Source: Pandoraea sp.
GTDB lineage: Bacteria > Pseudomonadota > Gammaproteobacteria > Burkholderiales > Burkholderiaceae
Length of the DNA stretch: 43,487 nt
Direction: 5' to 3'
NCBI GenBank assembly: GCA_031291335.1
Contig: JARLJF010000098.1
Location: forward strand, 1 to 43,487
The number at the start of each line of letters is the position of its first letter. The stretch's first letter is position 1. Made by a program: the position numbers and the translations under genes. The notes under the pieces were generated by a model, which ran no database searches, was not told where the DNA came from, and was given only the letters and a program-made list of their open reading frames with translations. This document shows, piece after piece, positions 25,067 through 34,168 of this stretch.

Positions 25067-25684
25067 ATGCGAACACGCGACATGCTCACACGGTTCGCGG
25101 TTGGTTGCGCCCTCGCCCTGACGTTGACAGCCTGCACAACGCCGCTCGAACCCCCCAGCCAAACGGCTGCCGCCACCTCGGCGACAGGCGAACGTACCCG
25201 TGCGCGCGAAGCCAACGCACCGGTCGGCTCGAGCTTTGACTTGCAATGGCCGGGCCGAACGTATCGCAACGAAGGCCTCAACCCCGGCGACCCCGATGCG
25301 CCGGAGCGCGACGGCGAAGCGCGTCTGCGTGCCGATGCCGGTACGTTCTTTCAGAGCGGCACGGCGTCGTGGTACGGCAAGAAGTTTCACGGACGGCGCA
25401 CCGCGACCGGCGAAGCGTTCGACATGAACGAGCCGACGGCTGCGCATCCGACCCTGCCGCTAGGAAGCTTCGCGCTGGTGCGCAACGTCGCCAATAACAA
25501 GACCGTCGTGGTCAAAATCAACGATCGCGGCCCCTACACGCGCAATCGCATCATCGATCTGTCTTTCGGCGCCGCCAAGCAACTCGACTTCATTCGTGCC
25601 GGGCACGCCAAGGTCGAAATCCGCCGCCTCTCCCGCAGCGAAGTCGCCGCCCTCGGCCTCGACGACAACAACAACGCGCCCTGA
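25067..25684 (+). CDS. rlpA: Septal ring lytic transglycosylase RlpA
   Basis: 205 residues. The signal peptide ends in the lipobox LTAC (C23), giving an outer-membrane lipoprotein. The double-psi beta-barrel domain runs from about residue 100 (GTASWYGKKFHGRRTATGE) through FDMNEPTAAHPTLPLGSFA and VKINDRGPYTRNRIIDLSF, all RlpA signatures including the catalytic-acid region. There is no C-terminal SPOR domain, so septal targeting would differ from E. coli or Pseudomonas RlpA. It cleaves glycan strands, probably those lacking stem peptides. The ATG at 25067 is preferred; a GTG at 25049 and an ATG at 25082 are alternatives. No ribosome-binding site is visible, and an extended -10-like TGTTAAACT ends 9 bases upstream of the ATG, so the message could be nearly leaderless. 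Confidence 0.88.
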   Translation: MRTRDMLTRFAVGCALALTLTACTTPLEPPSQTAAATSATGERTRAREANAPVGSSFDLQWPGRTYRNEGLNPGDPDAPERDGEARLRADAGTFFQSGTASWYGKKFHGRRTATGEAFDMNEPTAAHPTLPLGSFALVRNVANNKTVVVKINDRGPYTRNRIIDLSFGAAKQLDFIRAGHAKVEIRRLSRSEVAALGLDDNNNAP

Positions 25685-26145
25685 CGTGTCCTGAGGCGCA
25701 TTGATGGCGCCCCAACCTGCGGCCTTCGCCGCCCTCATCCCCGAATGCCATTCCGAATTTGCCTCGGAGCCGTCTTAAAAAGTGGGACACCGTTTGCACA
25801 TTTGTTGTGCAAATAACGCGCATTCCGGGTGAAATTCCGCACATTGTTTCGTTTTTCGACGCATCTCATTGGTTGAACGCATCGCATGAACGTGCGCACT
25901 TCCGATCATGGGCGACCGAATCGACTATTTTTTTTCCGATTGCCGCATAAATCTGCCAGCGTTTGGGCGCAATCCGACGCTCGGCGGGCCTCCGGGAAGG
26001 TTGCGTTGGCAACCGTTGTTCGCTGCCGGGGATGTGGGTAGACTGTGCCCCACGCGCAAGTGCACGCTTTGTGTGCATCCGAATGAGGCCCGCAGAGACT
26101 CGGGCACGGCGCACCCTATCAAAAAGTATTCCTGGAGGAGTTTTG
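25685..26145. other. rlpA-to-ABC-operon intergenic region (461 bases)
   Basis: No gene is recognised. A perfect 8-bp inverted repeat TTTGCACA / TGTGCAAA with a 5-base centre occupies 25793-25813. A run of eight or nine T residues lies near 25926-25933, but no convincing stem precedes it. The last 15 bases hold the strong GGAGGAG ribosome-binding site of the binding-protein gene. Confidence 0.5.
25793..25813. promoter_or_regulatory. Perfect palindrome, candidate operator of the ABC importer
   Basis: TTTGCACA-N5-TGTGCAAA is fully symmetric and lies about 330 bases upstream of the ABC binding-protein start. Such a dyad suits a helix-turn-helix dimer. It is not a TyrR box (TGTAAA-N6-TTTACA). Confidence 0.45.
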
Positions 26146-27132
26146 ATGTCGACAATGGGCAAACACGCCAAGCGCACCCTGCTGTGCGCTGTGGCTGCAA
26201 CGCTGTTGGGGACGACCGGCGCGGCATTCGCGCAATCGACGAAGTCGGTGGCCGTGCTTGCGATCGTGGAGCACCCGGCACTCGACGCCATTCGTGATGG
26301 CGCTCGCGACGAACTCAAGGCGGAAGGCTACGAGGTCGGCAAGAACCTCAAATGGGAATATCAGAGCGCGCAGGGCAACGTCGGTACTGCCGCACAGATC
26401 GCCCGCAAGTTCGTGGGTGACAAGCCGGACGCGATCATCGGTATCGCCACGCCGACGGCACAGGCCGTTGCTGCCGCCACCAAGTCCGTGCCGCTGGTGT
26501 ATTCCGGCGTGACCGATCCGGTCGCCGCACAACTGGTGAAGAGCTGGGACCCGTCGGGCACCAACGTCACCGGCGTGTCGGACAAGTTGCCGCTGGACAA
26601 GCAGGTCGCCCTGATCAAGCGCGTTGTGCCCAACGCCAAGCGCGTGGGCATGGTGTACAACCCGGGTGAAGCCAACTCGGTCGTGGTCGTCAATGAGCTG
26701 AAGAAGCTGTTGCCCGCCGCCGGCCTGACGCTGGTCGAAGCCGCCGCACCGCGCACCGTCGACATCAGCTCGGCAGCCAGCAGCCTGGTCGGCAAGGTCG
26801 ACGTGATCTATACGAATACGGACAACAACGTCGTGTCGGCCTACGAGTCGCTGGTGAAGGTGGCCAACGACCGCAAGATCCCGCTGGTGGCGTCGGATAC
26901 CGACAGTGTGAAGCGCGGCGCCATTGCGGCACTGGGCATCAACTACTATGACCTGGGTCGTCAGACCGGCAAGGTGGTCGGCCGCATTCTGAAGGGCGAG
27001 AAGCCGGGTGCGATCGCTTCGCAGACCAGCTCGAATCTGGAACTGTTCGTGAACACGGCAGCTGCCGCCAAGCAAGGCGTGACGCTGTCGGACGATCTGG
27101 TGAAGGAAGCCAAGACGGTCATCAAGCAATAA
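26146..27132 (+). CDS. ABC importer substrate-binding protein (ABC_sub_bind/TrpX-like)
   Basis: 328 residues with signal peptide (MSTMGKHAKRTLLCAVAATLLGT... cleaved near AFAQS, about residue 30). The fold is the ABC_sub_bind family: VAVLAIVEHPALDAIRDG, then IGIATPTAQAVAAATKSVP, VYSGVTDPVAAQLV, RVGMVYNPGEANSVV and TDNNVVSAYESLV. Members of this family with this gene order are linked to tryptophan or tyrosine uptake in some Firmicutes; the ligand here is not determined. The ATG at 26146 has GGAGGAG 5 bases upstream, while the frame runs back to 25963 without homology. The permease gene begins 231 bases later, with two strong hairpins in the gap that may keep this message more abundant than the rest of the operon. 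Confidence 0.9.
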   Translation: MSTMGKHAKRTLLCAVAATLLGTTGAAFAQSTKSVAVLAIVEHPALDAIRDGARDELKAEGYEVGKNLKWEYQSAQGNVGTAAQIARKFVGDKPDAIIGIATPTAQAVAAATKSVPLVYSGVTDPVAAQLVKSWDPSGTNVTGVSDKLPLDKQVALIKRVVPNAKRVGMVYNPGEANSVVVVNELKKLLPAAGLTLVEAAAPRTVDISSAASSLVGKVDVIYTNTDNNVVSAYESLVKVANDRKIPLVASDTDSVKRGAIAALGINYYDLGRQTGKVVGRILKGEKPGAIASQTSSNLELFVNTAAAAKQGVTLSDDLVKEAKTVIKQ

Positions 27133-27145
27133 AGCGCGCGTGACA

Positions 27146-27177
27146 CCGGTGAGGCGGGCGAATGCCTGCCGCACCGG
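27146..27177 (+). other. Strong stem-loop after the binding-protein gene
   Basis: CCGGTG...CACCGG extended by GGCGGGC...GCCTGCC gives about 13 paired bases (one mismatch, one G-U) and a GAAT loop, 13 bases after the stop codon. It lacks a T-run, so it is more likely a 3' protective hairpin than a terminator. A second, bulged hairpin ending in GCTCTTTTCC lies at about 27187-27225. Confidence 0.55.
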
Positions 27178-27363
27178 CGAGCGACAGGGCGGCGCCCGGA
27201 CATGATCTGTCCCCGCCGCTCTTTTCCTATCGAATGGGTGGGACGGCTCCCCCCGAAAGCGGTCGCACAACGACCGGCTATGACCCGAACTGGCCTACGT
27301 CGGCCGTGCGAGCGCTGATGCCGAGACCCGGCATGGGCCGTCTTGCGCTGTGGAATTACGAAA

Positions 27364-28272
27364 ATGTCCCTTTTTTCTATGATGGGCGCACTGGAGATCG
27401 GTCTGATCTTCAGCCTCGTGGCGCTCGGGGTGCTGATTTCCTTCCGCATCCTCAATTTTCCCGATCTGACCGTTGACGGCAGCTTCGCGCTTGGCGGCGC
27501 GGTAGCGGCAACGCTGATCGCCGGCGGCACCAATCCGTTCGCGGCGACGGTCGCGGCGATGGCGGCCGGGGCATTGGCGGGCTTCATCACGGGTTGGCTC
27601 AACGTGCGTCTGAAGATCATGGATCTGCTCGCCAGTATCCTGATGATGATCGCGCTCTACTCGGTGAACCTGCGTGTGATGGGGGCACCGAACGTGCCGC
27701 TGATCACGTCGCCGACGGTCTTCACGATGATCCTGCCGGAGAACGGGCCGGACTGGTTGCCCGATTTCGTGCTGCGCCCGTTGCTCTTGCTGGCCGTGGT
27801 GGTCGTGGTGAAGCTCGGTCTGGATTACTTCTTCTCGTCGCAGCAGGGTCTCGCGATGCGCTCGACGGGCGCGAACGCGCGGATGGCACGTGCGCAGGGG
27901 GTGAACACCGGTCACGAGATTCTGGCGGGCATGGCGCTTTCGAATGCGCTGGTGGCGCTTGCGGGCGCGTTGTTTGCGCAGTCGCAGGGCGGTGCGGACA
28001 TTTCGATGGGGATCGGTACCATCGTGATCGGTCTGGCGGCGGTGATTATCGGCGAGACGATTCTGCCGGCACGCCGTCTTATTCTCACGACGCTCGCGGT
28101 GGTGGTGGGGGCGGTGCTGTACCGCTTCTTCATCGCGCTGGCGCTCAATAGCGATTTCATCGGTCTGAAGGCGCAGGACCTCAACTTGGTGACGGCTTTG
28201 CTCGTGGCGGTGGCGCTGGTGCTGCCGGCGACGCGTCGTAAGCTGTTCGCCCGCAAGAACGGAGGTGCCTGA
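27364..28272 (+). CDS. ABC importer permease (TrpY-like)
   Basis: 302-residue integral membrane permease with about 8-9 hydrophobic segments, of the branched-chain-type permease superfamily. Markers are SLVALGVLISFRILNFPDLT near the N-terminus, GLAMRSTGANARMARAQG as the cytoplasmic coupling region, and GMALSNALVALAGALFAQSQ. It forms the membrane channel for the upstream binding protein and is followed 2 bases later by its ATPase gene. The ATG at 27364 is chosen; ATGs at 27379 and 27382 are alternatives, and no strong ribosome-binding site is present. Confidence 0.9.
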   Translation: MSLFSMMGALEIGLIFSLVALGVLISFRILNFPDLTVDGSFALGGAVAATLIAGGTNPFAATVAAMAAGALAGFITGWLNVRLKIMDLLASILMMIALYSVNLRVMGAPNVPLITSPTVFTMILPENGPDWLPDFVLRPLLLLAVVVVVKLGLDYFFSSQQGLAMRSTGANARMARAQGVNTGHEILAGMALSNALVALAGALFAQSQGGADISMGIGTIVIGLAAVIIGETILPARRLILTTLAVVVGAVLYRFFIALALNSDFIGLKAQDLNLVTALLVAVALVLPATRRKLFARKNGGA

Positions 28273-28274
28273 TC

Positions 28275-29069
28275 ATGTTGAGCGCAAAAGACCTCAAGAT
28301 CACTTTCAACCCGGGCACACCCATCGAGAACCGCGCACTGCGTGGCATGTCGCTGGAGATCCCGACGGGCCAGTTCGTCACGGTGATCGGTTCGAACGGC
28401 GCGGGCAAGTCGACCTTCCTGAACGCCATCAGCGGCGATCTGTCGGTCGATTCCGGCACGATTTCCATCGACGGCAACGACGTCACGAAGAAGACGGCGT
28501 GGCAGCGTGCGAGTCAGGTGGCACGCGTGTTTCAGGACCCGATGGCGGGGACGTGCGAGGCGTTGACCATCGAGGAAAACATGGCATTGGCCGTCAAGCG
28601 CGGCGAGCGCCGGAGTTTCCGCTTCGCGTTGAACCGACCGTTGCGTGAGCGGTTCCGCGAGAAGCTGAGTCTGCTCAACCTCGGGCTGGAGAACCGCCTT
28701 TCGGATCGTATCGGGTTGCTCTCGGGCGGTCAGCGTCAGGCGGTGAGTCTGTTGATGGCGTCGTTGCAGCCCTCGCGGATTCTGCTGCTGGACGAGCATA
28801 CGGCGGCGCTTGACCCGAAGACGGCTGCGTTCGTGCTGGAGTTGACGGCGCGCATCGTGCAGGAGAGCAAGCTGACGGCGATGATGGTCACGCACAGCAT
28901 GCGTCAGGCACTCGACTATGGCGACCGCACGGTGATGCTGCATCAGGGCAAGGTCGTGCTCGACGTGTCGGGTGAAGAGCGCAAAGGGCTGGATGTGCCT
29001 GATCTGCTGCAAATGTTCGAGCGCACGCGCGGCGAACAACTCGATGACGACGCGCTGCTGTTGAGCTGA
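28275..29069 (+). CDS. ABC importer ATP-binding protein (TrpZ-like)
   Basis: 264-residue cytosolic ATPase. Walker A is GSNGAGKST (about residues 39-47), the Q-loop lies in ARVFQDPMAG, the signature is LSGGQRQAVSL, Walker B is RILLLDEHTAALDP (note His after the catalytic Glu) and the switch histidine is in MMVTHSMRQAL. It drives transport through the adjacent permease. The ATG at 28275 has GGAGGT 9 bases upstream inside the permease 3' end, so translation is likely coupled. A strong terminator follows the gene and closes the three-gene operon. Confidence 0.93.
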   Translation: MLSAKDLKITFNPGTPIENRALRGMSLEIPTGQFVTVIGSNGAGKSTFLNAISGDLSVDSGTISIDGNDVTKKTAWQRASQVARVFQDPMAGTCEALTIEENMALAVKRGERRSFRFALNRPLRERFREKLSLLNLGLENRLSDRIGLLSGGQRQAVSLLMASLQPSRILLLDEHTAALDPKTAAFVLELTARIVQESKLTAMMVTHSMRQALDYGDRTVMLHQGKVVLDVSGEERKGLDVPDLLQMFERTRGEQLDDDALLLS

Positions 29070-29086
29070 TCGTCGGATCGAAATGG

Positions 29087-29113
29087 AAAAGCCCGCTTCG
29101 GCGGGCTTTTTTT
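29087..29113 (+). terminator. Rho-independent terminator of the ABC importer operon
   Basis: AAAAGCCCGC, TTCG loop, GCGGGCTTTT, then more T: a 10-bp perfect stem with a stable tetraloop and a 7-T run, 18 bases after the ATPase stop. Confidence 0.92.
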
Positions 29114-29247
29114 GTTGGTGACGCTTGGGGAAACAGAGAAACGACTGTCGGAAACTTCCGATTTCCAATGCCGCTCAAGGCAGCCTAAGGCGACTCAAGG
29201 CCACTTGACTCCGCTTTTCGCGCCCGGCTGTTCGCTCGTTCAGCCGT

Positions 29248-30132
29248 CTAACCGTTCTTCAGCGCCAGCGCGCGTTCATAAAGCGCGTTCTTGGGAGCGC
29301 CGGTGATTGCCGCGGCGAGCTTGGCGGCGCTCTTTGTGGGTAGCTCGGCGACAAGCAGCGCGAGGACGCGCTGCGCCTCTGCGTCCACACCATCTTCGCT
29401 GTCGCTCGCCGTCGCGCCCGAGACGGCCAGCACGAATTCGCCGCGCTGACGATTGGCGTCCGCCTTCAGCCACGCCACGCCGTCGCTCAGCGCACACTCG
29501 TGAATGTCCTCGAAGCGCTTTGTCAACTCGCGCCCGATCAATAGCCGTCTCTCGCCGTTCAAGCCCTCGGCCAGTGCCGCGACCGTCTCCACGATCCGAT
29601 GCGGCGCCTCGTAGAAGACCTGCGCAGATGTTGAACCCGAGAGCGCCGTAATTGCCTGAGCGCGCTGCTGGGCCTTCGATGGAAGGAAGCCCACGAACGT
29701 GAATGTTTCCACCCAGGCGCCGGCTGCCGAGAGCAGCGTAATCAGCGCACTCGCGCCTGGCACCGGCACGACGGTGAGTCCGGCAGCGCGCACCGCGTCG
29801 ACCAGCCGTGCGCCCGGGTCCGAGATGCCGGGCGTGCCGGCGTCTGAAATGTAGGCGATGCGCTCACCGCCGCGCAGACGTTCGACGAGCCGCGTCGCGG
29901 CTTCATTCTCGTTGTGCTGGTGGGCCGCAATCAACGGCTTGTCGATGCCATACCGCTGCAGCAACTGTGCGCTGTTGCGCGTATCTTCACAGGCGATGGC
30001 GTCGACCATACCGAGGATGTGAAGCGCTCGCACGGTGATGTCGGCGGTGTTGCCCAACGGCGTGGCCACGACGTAAAGCGTGCCGGCCGGGTAGTGCTGG
30101 CCCTCGGCCAGCGACATCAGACGCTCATCCAT
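29248..30132 (-). CDS. rsmI: 16S rRNA (cytidine-1402-2'-O)-methyltransferase
   Basis: 294 residues of the tetrapyrrole-methylase fold. [18 protein letters not shown] is the N-terminal SAM-binding signature. [32 protein letters not shown] and [16 protein letters not shown] follow in the RsmI order, and [11 protein letters not shown] and [11 protein letters not shown] close the core. It methylates the 2'-OH of C1402 in the decoding centre. The ATG at 30132 ([11 protein letters not shown]) has GGGAGT upstream; an in-frame start at 30225 adds residues without homology. It diverges from yraN, 95 bases away, as in many proteobacteria. Confidence 0.95.
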   Translation of the reverse strand: MDERLMSLAEGQHYPAGTLYVVATPLGNTADITVRALHILGMVDAIACEDTRNSAQLLQRYGIDKPLIAAHQHNENEAATRLVERLRGGERIAYISDAGTPGISDPGARLVDAVRAAGLTVVPVPGASALITLLSAAGAWVETFTFVGFLPSKAQQRAQAITALSGSTSAQVFYEAPHRIVETVAALAEGLNGERRLLIGRELTKRFEDIHECALSDGVAWLKADANRQRGEFVLAVSGATASDSEDGVDAEAQRVLALLVAELPTKSAAKLAAAITGAPKNALYERALALKNG

Positions 30133-30227
30133 GGCATGGGACTCCCGCCAGCGAAAGGACTGCCTCGCGGGGCTTGCGAGCGTGGGTGACACCGGCATCG
30201 CCGGTAACGGTAAATATCGGAACAACC

Positions 30228-30581
30228 ATGTCGAATCAGCTTGGAGAATCGTTCGAGGGCCGCGCGCAGACGCTGCTGGAGCGACGCGGCTGGCGGCTTG
30301 TCGCGCGCAATTATCGGTGTCGCGGCGGCGAAATCGACCTCATTATGCGGGATCGCGCCGGCGTGCTGGTATTCGTCGAGGTGCGGGCGCGCTCGCGCAG
30401 CGACTTTGGCGGTGCTGCCGAGAGCATCACCCGTACCAAGCGGCGCCGTCTCGCATTGGCCGCGCGCCACTATCTGTTGCGGCGTCCTGCGGGGCAATGC
30501 CGCTTCGATGTCGTGGCGTTCGATGGCTGTCCGCCGGTGGTGCGCTGGCTGGCCGACGCCTTTCGCGCCGACGATCTTTGA
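30228..30581 (+). CDS. yraN: YraN family (UPF0102) predicted nuclease-fold protein
   Basis: 117 residues, standard size. The restriction-endonuclease-like core is intact: [20 protein letters not shown] and [11 protein letters not shown] carry the conserved E-I-D and E-V-R residues. [10 protein letters not shown] lies near the end. The family is found beside rsmI and diaA in many bacteria; no function is firmly proven. The ATG at 30228 gives the family N-terminus ([17 protein letters not shown]); 18 upstream in-frame codons are not homologous. It is the first gene of the yraN-diaA-BON group. Confidence 0.9.
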   Translation: MSNQLGESFEGRAQTLLERRGWRLVARNYRCRGGEIDLIMRDRAGVLVFVEVRARSRSDFGGAAESITRTKRRRLALAARHYLLRRPAGQCRFDVVAFDGCPPVVRWLADAFRADDL

Positions 30582-30646
30582 CGAAGCCCGCGCCCCCGGC
30601 CCTGTTACACTTGCGAAAGTGCCGTTTCAAGAGTGACGGCCTGTGA

Positions 30647-31312
<666 letters not shown>

Positions 31313-31427
31313 ACCTATTGTCATCGTAGAGCGTCAACATGACGGACATCGGGTCGCGGGGGCGGGCGATGCCGGCTAAGGGTGGCGGGGGCCGCCTCGT
31401 TCGACCATCCAATAAGGAGAAAGCCCG

Positions 31428-32195
31428 ATGAGTTTCCAACGCGTGGTTAAGCCGCTTGCCGCGGCAGCGTTGATTGTTGCAACCCTGGGCGGTTGCGCCC
31501 CCATCATTCTCGGCGGCGCGGCGACCGGCGCACTCGTCGCCACCGACCGTCGTTCCGTCGGCGCGCAGACGGAAGACCGCGAAATTCAGGTCAAGGCCGA
31601 AGCCAACACCGCCAATACCCTGACCGACGACGCCGTGCATGTGAACGTGACCGTCTTCAACCGTCGCGTATTGCTCACCGGCGAAGTGCCGGACGAGAAC
31701 ACCAAGCAGCGAGCCGTCGAGATCGTCAAGCAGATCAGCAACGTTCGCGGCATTGTCGACGAACTCGCGATCGGACCGAAGAGCTCCTTCGGCTCGCGCT
31801 CGAACGACACCTGGATCACCAGCAAGGTCAAAGCCAACCTGATCAACACGAAGGAAATCTCGGCCAACGTCTTCAAGGTGGTCACCGAGCGGGGTGACGT
31901 CTATCTGATGGGCCTCGTCTCCGAAGAGGAAGGGCGTATCGCCGCCAACGTGACGAGCCGGATCGATGGCGTGCAGAAGGTGATCAAGCTCTACGAATAC
32001 GTGAAGCCCGAGGAAGCGCAACGTTTGTCGACCGAAGCCGCGAAGAACCCTGCACCGGCGCAGGCGGACGATGCCGCGACGGTCACGACCACGCCGATCG
32101 GCAACGATACGGTGACGGCCAAGCCGCTCGCCTCACCCGCACCGATCAGCGACGGCCCCGTCAAGCCCGGCCCGTCGACCAAGACCGGTAACTGA
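31428..32195 (+). CDS. BON-domain lipoprotein (DolP/YraP-like)
   Basis: 255 residues. The signal peptide ends in lipobox LGGC (C23). Two BON domains follow: about 50-115 (VNVTVFNRRVLLTGEVPDE) and about 120-190 (TWITSKVKANLINTKEISAN, then VYLMGLVSEEEGRIAANV), as in outer-membrane lipoprotein DolP, which binds anionic lipid and supports envelope integrity. A ~55-residue Ala/Pro/Thr-rich tail beyond the second BON is absent from E. coli DolP (191 residues). The ATG at 31428 has AAGGAGA 10 bases upstream. Its position after diaA is as in E. coli (diaA-yraP). Confidence 0.9.
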   Translation: MSFQRVVKPLAAAALIVATLGGCAPIILGGAATGALVATDRRSVGAQTEDREIQVKAEANTANTLTDDAVHVNVTVFNRRVLLTGEVPDENTKQRAVEIVKQISNVRGIVDELAIGPKSSFGSRSNDTWITSKVKANLINTKEISANVFKVVTERGDVYLMGLVSEEEGRIAANVTSRIDGVQKVIKLYEYVKPEEAQRLSTEAAKNPAPAQADDAATVTTTPIGNDTVTAKPLASPAPISDGPVKPGPSTKTGN

Positions 32196-32287
32196 CGCAC
32201 GCGTCCCGAACGCCTCGGATACCCTCCGTGCGCCTGCGCGTCGTCATTCGCCACGCGTTGCACCGCCGCTATCGCCTCCGTCACCCG

Positions 32288-32662
32288 ATGATGAGACGGA
32301 CGATAGCGGCGGCGTTCGTTCTGACGTCCGTGGCATCGCTCGTTGCCACGAGCGCGGCGTCTGCCGCGCCGGCATCTTCTCCCGACTGGCAGGCCCGCGA
32401 TTGGGCGATGGCATGCATGAGTTGCCACAATGCGTCGGCGCCGGTGACTGCCGGCAAGCCCGCGCTGCCGACGCTGGAAGGCCGGCCGGTGGCAGAACTC
32501 ATGACGGTGTTGCAAGCCATGCGTGACGGGCGGCGTTCTGCCACGCTGATGCCGCAGCTTCTCAAGGGCTATCGCGACGACGAGTTGCAGCGTATCGCCG
32601 CCTACTTTGCAGCGCAGCCAGCGACCCAGGCGGCGTCTGCTTCCCCGCGTCAATCTCAATAA
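32288..32662 (+). CDS. Monohaem c-type cytochrome, probable sulfide dehydrogenase (FccA/SoxE-like) subunit
   Basis: 124 residues. A signal peptide (MMRRTIAAAFVLTSVASL... cleaved after SAASA) precedes the haem motif CMSCH (C43, C46, H47). A compact class I cytochrome c domain follows, with PALPTLEGRPVAELM and a possible Met ligand in SATLMPQLLKGY. It lies 10 bases before the flavoprotein gene, so it is inferred to be the cytochrome partner that takes electrons from sulfide oxidation. The start is uncertain: the ATG at 32288 begins a normal signal peptide, whereas a GTG at 32228 would add 20 basic residues. Neither has a clear ribosome-binding site. Confidence 0.8.
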   Translation: MMRRTIAAAFVLTSVASLVATSAASAAPASSPDWQARDWAMACMSCHNASAPVTAGKPALPTLEGRPVAELMTVLQAMRDGRRSATLMPQLLKGYRDDELQRIAAYFAAQPATQAASASPRQSQ

Positions 32663-32672
32663 GGCGGACAGG

Positions 32673-33968
32673 ATGCGTCGCCGCGACTTTCTTCTCGGTT
32701 TGGGCTCGACGACGGCGATCGTTAGCGCAACGACTGCGTTGGCGGCGCCACTCTGGCCGACGCCGGTCAAGGGGCGTCCCCGCGTTGTCGTCATCGGCGG
32801 CGGGTTCGGCGGCGCGACGGCCGCGAAGGCGCTTCGCGTTCTCTCGGGCAATACGATCGACGTCATCCTGGTCGAGCCGAATGCGGCGTTCGTCTCCGCA
32901 CCGTTGTCGAATCTCGTGGTCGGCGGAAATCTGCGCGTGAGCGATCTGACGGTGTCTTACGACACACTCGTCGCGCGACACGGCGTGGTCTGGCGCCGCA
33001 CGCGAGCCAATGCCATCGACGCCGCAAAAAAGCAGGTGCAACTGGCCGACGGTGGCCGTCTTTCCTATGACAAGCTGATCGTTGCGCCTGGCGTGTCGCT
33101 GCGTCGAGACGCCATCGCGGGGCTCTCCGATCCCGCCGTCCGAGACGCATTGCCGGTCGGGTGGACGGACGCACGGGAGACCGCCGCGCTGCACGCCCGT
33201 TTGCAGGCGATGCCCGAGGGTGGCGTGTTCGCCATCACGATTCCCGAAGCGCCGTTTCGCTGTCCGCCCGCGCCGTACGAGCGCGCATGTCAGGCGGCTG
33301 CGTGGCTCAAGCAGCACAAGCCCCGCGCGAAAGTCCTTGTCTTCGACGCCAACGACCAGGTGCTCGCCGAAGCGGAGCAGTTTGAGGAAGTCTGGCGCAC
33401 GCAATTTGCTGGAATCGTTGAGTATCACCCGCAGTTCAACTGCACCGAAGTGGCCATCGATGGCACCAAGCAGGTCGCGCGTTTTGAACTCGGCGAAGAA
33501 ATCCGCGCCGACGTGCTCAACGTCATTCCACCGATGCGGGCGGGCGATATCGCGGTGCAGAGCGGATTGGCGACGGCCAACGGACGTTGGTGCGACGTCG
33601 ATTTCCTGACGTTCGCTTCCAAGGCACAACCCGATATTCATCTCCTGGGCGATGCCATACAGATCGCCCCGCAAATGCCGAAGTCAGGCCACATGGCCAA
33701 TCAGCACGGCAAGGTCTGTGCTGCCGCCATCGTGGCGACGTTGTCCGGCCGCCCGGTCAACCCCGAGCCGCTCTACAGCAACACCTGCTACACGTTCGTG
33801 TCGGGCACTGAAGCGATGCACGTGGCTAGCGTGCACCGGTACGACCCGGCGCAGCGCACCATGCTCCCCGTGCAAGGCACCGGCGGCGCGTCGCCACGGG
33901 CCACGCGAGACGAATTTGCGCTGGGACTCGCGTGGGCACAAGGTATCTGGGCGGACATGCTGACCTGA
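32673..33968 (+). CDS. Flavocytochrome c sulfide dehydrogenase flavoprotein (FccB/SoxF type)
   Basis: 431 residues. A Tat signal (MRRRDFLLGLGSTTA) directs export of the folded flavoprotein. The FAD site VVVIGGGFGGATAAKAL lies near residue 43. Paired cysteines that form the redox disulfide in this family are at about 196 (APFRCPPAPYERAC) and 349 (NQHGKVCAAAI). A C-terminal NTCYTFVSG segment belongs to the FCSD flavin-binding domain. It oxidises sulfide to sulfur or polysulfide in the periplasm and passes electrons to the cytochrome encoded just upstream. The ATG at 32673 has AAGGCGG upstream. In Sox clusters the equivalent is called SoxF; here it lies about 2.4 kb before the sox regulator, separated by a TpsB gene. 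Confidence 0.88.
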   Translation: MRRRDFLLGLGSTTAIVSATTALAAPLWPTPVKGRPRVVVIGGGFGGATAAKALRVLSGNTIDVILVEPNAAFVSAPLSNLVVGGNLRVSDLTVSYDTLVARHGVVWRRTRANAIDAAKKQVQLADGGRLSYDKLIVAPGVSLRRDAIAGLSDPAVRDALPVGWTDARETAALHARLQAMPEGGVFAITIPEAPFRCPPAPYERACQAAAWLKQHKPRAKVLVFDANDQVLAEAEQFEEVWRTQFAGIVEYHPQFNCTEVAIDGTKQVARFELGEEIRADVLNVIPPMRAGDIAVQSGLATANGRWCDVDFLTFASKAQPDIHLLGDAIQIAPQMPKSGHMANQHGKVCAAAIVATLSGRPVNPEPLYSNTCYTFVSGTEAMHVASVHRYDPAQRTMLPVQGTGGASPRATRDEFALGLAWAQGIWADMLT

Positions 33969-34168
33969 TGCGGATTCCGGCGGCGTTCGCCGGCGTCGAA
34001 ACGCGTTTGGAGGAGAGTCTCTAAGCGACGCAACGTATGTGCCACCAACGTGCACGATCCGGTTGTTGTTTGGGTGCCGCATCTCCCCGAAATCCCCCGT
34101 TGACGGGGCCTCACGCCTCTCGGTTACACTGGCCGCACGAAAAAAATCAGCGTTTGGGGGGCATAGGG

